Shown: positions 5,347 to 7,130 of the stretch, in pieces
Layout of the letters: each line of letters opens with the position of its first letter
Numbering within the stretch: position 1 is the stretch's first letter
Assembly (NCBI GenBank): GCA_964501705.1
Contig: CAZCUQ010000092.1
Coordinates: forward strand, 1 to 7,130
Length of the DNA: 7,130 nucleotides
DNA from: RGIG4694 sp964501705
GTDB taxonomy: Bacteria > Bacillota > Clostridia > Oscillospirales > Ruminococcaceae
Direction: 5' to 3'
Notes under the pieces: generated by a model
What the model saw: the letters and a program-made list of their open reading frames with translations, nothing else
What the model was told of the DNA's origin: nothing
Database searches by the model: none
Made by a program: the position numbers and the translations under genes

Positions 5347-5366
5347 AATACGAATTTTATCGTATT
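5347..5366. promoter_or_regulatory. Inverted repeat over the DUF1858 transcription start, possible operator
   Basis: AATACGA (5347-5353) and TCGTATT (5360-5366) are a perfect 7-bp inverted repeat with a 6-base spacer. It lies just downstream of the -10 box, roughly from -3 to +17. That is a common place for a repressor operator; it could equally be a 5' hairpin that stabilises the mRNA. Confidence 0.4.
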
Positions 5367-5369
5367 TTT

Positions 5370-5398
5370 ATTATAACACATTTCCTTTTAAAATGCAA
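5370..5398 (-). promoter_or_regulatory. DUF1858 gene promoter (SigA type)
   Basis: On the minus strand TTGCAT (5398-5393) is followed after 17 bases by TATAAT (5375-5370), with TGT before it as an extended -10. The predicted start is near 5363, about 40 bases before the ATG. This is a near-consensus promoter, so the gene is probably well expressed unless repressed. Confidence 0.85.
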
Positions 5399-5554
5399 CC
5401 TTTTTTTACAAATTATTATTTACATTTCATAGACAGACACATATTGCGGCACATTTCCGATAGGTCCGATCGGTTTTTCCGTTGTCTGCAAAATCATTCC
5501 GCGCCTGACAGATATGATTTTTTCATTTTTGCTTAAAAAATTCCGATTTGGCTA
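5399..5554. other. Divergent spacer between the DUF1858 gene and the kinase gene
   Basis: I see no gene here. The only structure is a weak 5-bp hairpin CCGAT/ATCGG (5457-5461 with 5469-5473) followed by TTTTT on the plus strand, and a 6-bp pairing CAGACA/TGTCTG (5434-5439 with 5483-5488) that could close around it. Nothing upstream on the plus strand needs terminating, so both may be chance. Confidence 0.4.
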
Positions 5555-5583
5555 TTGAAAAGTGTAAAAATCAGTGATATAAT
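5555..5583 (+). promoter_or_regulatory. Sensor kinase promoter (SigA type)
   Basis: TTGAAA (5555-5560), a 17-base spacer and TATAAT (5578-5583), with TG at 5575-5576 giving an extended -10. The predicted start is near 5590, leaving a leader of about 86 bases. The leader holds a small ATTCC/GGAAT hairpin (5641-5645 with 5652-5656) and then AAAGGAAG (5663-5670) before the ATG. Confidence 0.85.
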
Positions 5584-5675
5584 AAATACAGTGACAGGCA
5601 ATGCGGCGGTATATCAATGTCTGCACGCACAAAGACGGATATTCCTTTGCGGGAATTCTCCGAAAGGAAGAAATA

Positions 5676-7130
5676 ATGAAAATATTCAGAAAAATAACCG
5701 ATCTGTTCATTAACTGCAAGCTGAGGACTAAAATGATGCTGATGTATCTTTGTGTACTGCTGCCCGTGTTCGTGGGAAGCTTCTATCTGCTCGGAACAAT
5801 AAAAAATAATATCTCCGAGAGTGAAAAGCAAAACTCTCTCAAAAACTCCGACAGCATTGAGATACGCATTACCGATATGGTTGACAGCGTGGAAAATATT
5901 TCCTCCGTCATCTGCGTAAACAGCGTAATCCCCTCCTTTCTGAACGGAAGCTTTGAGAATGATTCGGAAATTTACGGCTTTTACAGCGAAAACAGCATTA
6001 TCGACAATTACGTTTCGCTTTTCCCTCAGCTGAAAAATATACGTATATTTATAAACAGGGATGATTTTGTCTATAACTCGAATTACCGCTTCGCCGATGA
6101 AAAGATACGCAGTGAACTCTGGTATCAGTCGGTCGAGGGTCACAATTTCCCCGCGTGGAGAGTTGTGAAGGATCCTGTTGACAACGGAACTTATCTTGCC
6201 TGCGTAAGGCGTATCTGCGATGAAAACGGCAATATGACGGCGGCGGCTGTCATTGAAATAAACCCCGAATGGCTGAATGAATATTTCAAAGATCCGTCTT
6301 TCGGGACGGTTCTTTCCGTAGATAACGGAATAGTGTATTTCAGCACGGTAGAAAGCGTTAAAGTCGGGAGCGTTATCACTTCCACGGGAGAATATCTGAG
6401 AATACCCGGAATAAACGAAGTCATGGATTCCGGAGTAAACGGAACATCCGCACTCACCATTCTTTCGACCTTTACCGGAAGCGCTTCTTCGGGAAGCATT
6501 TTTCAGATTCTTCTTGTGAATCCCGGAAACAGCTTTGAGACGAAAACAAGAGAAATAGCTTCTATTTACATATATTATATCGTTGCGATGTTTATTATAT
6601 CGGTTCTTTTCATAATTGTGTTCATCTCCGCTTTTTCGCGCCGGATAAGCGTAATAAGCGAAAAAATGCACAGTGTTGCTCTCGGAAATTTTTCCATAGA
6701 AAGCGAGCTTCGCGGAAATGACGAAATTGCTCAGCTTGAAAACGATCTCTGCATAATGGTCGACAGTATGCAGCTTATGATGAAAGATGTCTACAATTCA
6801 AAACTCGAAGCCGAACAAGTCAAGCTGAATCAAAGAGACGCGGAATTCAAGGCGCTTGCCAATCAGATAAATCCTCATTTTCTTTACAATACCCTTGAAA
6901 CGATCCGCATGAAAGCATACTGCAACAACGACAAGGAAACAGCCGATCTGATAAAAAAACTCGGAAAATTCATGCGAAGATGCCTTGAGGTCAAAAACGC
7001 AAACGTTACGCTAAAATCGGAAATTGATTTCACTAACAGCTATCTTGAACTTCAGTCGGCGCGTTTCGGAAATAAAATAAGCTATGAGATAAAATCGTCC
7101 GTCGAGGATGATTATCAGATACTCCCCCTG
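5676..7130 (+). CDS. YesM-type sensor histidine kinase (N-terminal 485 residues, runs off right edge)
   Basis: A membrane sensor kinase of the His_kinase (PF06580, YesM/LytS-like) family, usually paired with an AraC-type response regulator and controlling carbohydrate uptake genes. The frame is open from 5676 to the last base. Order: basic N-terminus; transmembrane helix about 20-42; extracellular domain about 43-294, probably Cache-like; transmembrane helix about 295-320; HAMP-like linker about 321-373, then a likely coiled coil to about 390; histidine domain from about 391 with FKALANQINPHFLYNTLETI, the phosphoacceptor being H401, and LQSARFGNKISYEI at 459-472. It breaks at ILPL, just before the N-box of the ATPase domain, so 80-110 residues are missing. 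ATG at 5676 follows AAAGGAAG at 5 bases. The ligand is unknown, and the partner regulator is expected downstream, outside the window. It is transcribed divergently from the DUF1858 gene. Confidence 0.95.
   Translation, partial: MKIFRKITDLFINCKLRTKMMLMYLCVLLPVFVGSFYLLGTIKNNISESEKQNSLKNSDSIEIRITDMVDSVENISSVICVNSVIPSFLNGSFENDSEIYGFYSENSIIDNYVSLFPQLKNIRIFINRDDFVYNSNYRFADEKIRSELWYQSVEGHNFPAWRVVKDPVDNGTYLACVRRICDENGNMTAAAVIEINPEWLNEYFKDPSFGTVLSVDNGIVYFSTVESVKVGSVITSTGEYLRIPGINEVMDSGVNGTSALTILSTFTGSASSGSIFQILLVNPGNSFETKTREIASIYIYYIVAMFIISVLFIIVFISAFSRRISVISEKMHSVALGNFSIESELRGNDEIAQLENDLCIMVDSMQLMMKDVYNSKLEAEQVKLNQRDAEFKALANQINPHFLYNTLETIRMKAYCNNDKETADLIKKLGKFMRRCLEVKNANVTLKSEIDFTNSYLELQSARFGNKISYEIKSSVEDDYQILPL

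Noticed and set aside
5325..5381. 19-codon N-terminal extension of the DUF1858 protein
   Set aside because: The extension covers the ribosome binding site and most of the promoter and operator-like repeat, and family members begin at the internal methionine.
5106..5432. 108-codon plus-strand frame opposite the DUF1858 gene
   Set aside because: It is a shadow of the DUF1858 gene and would run through its promoter; no family resemblance was seen.
5457..5478. CCGAT/ATCGG hairpin with TTTTT as a plus-strand terminator
   Set aside because: The stem is only 5 bp, and no plus-strand transcript is expected to reach it.
5571..6671. 366-codon open frame on the minus strand
   Set aside because: It lies opposite the sensor kinase, begins with GTG, has no ribosome binding site, resembles no protein family, and would run back into the kinase promoter. 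The plus-strand frame has two membrane helices and a clear histidine motif.

Overview
The window looks like a chromosomal segment of a Gram-positive, low- to mid-GC Clostridia-type bacterium (Firmicutes/Bacillota). The evidence is an EndoA-type MazF toxin, a TrmK-Nif3 pair, a YesM-type two-component sensor, strong purine-rich ribosome binding sites, SigA-like promoters (TTGNNN-17-TATAAT, several with an extended TGn), and U-tailed intrinsic terminators. A run of 10 N inside trmK suggests a scaffolded draft or metagenome assembly. The exact genus cannot be read from the sequence.

Layout, left to right. At 1-1148 (minus) lies the N-terminal third of carB, running off the left edge, with its own promoter and no carA next to it. 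At 1394-2680 (minus) lies a complete murA with a TTG start, its own terminator and a likely promoter. At 2681-3148 lies a 468-base AT-rich divergent intergenic region holding the murA promoter, small direct and inverted repeats, a probable mazF promoter and a long mazF leader that can fold. At 3149-3508 (plus) lies mazF without a recognisable mazE. At 3516-3551 is a strong terminator shared by the two converging units, and next to it at 3560-3637 a separate 21-bp-arm inverted repeat of unknown function. At 3638-5070 (minus) lies the trmK-nif3 operon with an ATGA overlap. At 5124-5324 (minus) lies a small DUF1858 redox-disulfide protein, separated from trmK by an intrinsic terminator hairpin. 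At 5325-5675 lies a divergent promoter region. From 5676 to the right edge (plus) runs the first 485 residues of a YesM-type sensor histidine kinase, cut off just before its ATPase domain.

Most genes are housekeeping: carbamoyl phosphate synthesis for pyrimidines and arginine, the first committed step of peptidoglycan synthesis, tRNA m1A22 methylation, and a conserved Nif3 metal protein. They do not form one pathway. The adaptive elements are the MazF RNA endonuclease and the sensor kinase, which probably controls a downstream response regulator outside the window. I do not see a clearly new multi-gene system. The observations most worth following are the solitary mazF with a structured leader and a UACAU pentamer on its own stop codon, the unexplained long hairpin at 3560-3637, and the terminator and operator-like repeat around the DUF1858 gene.
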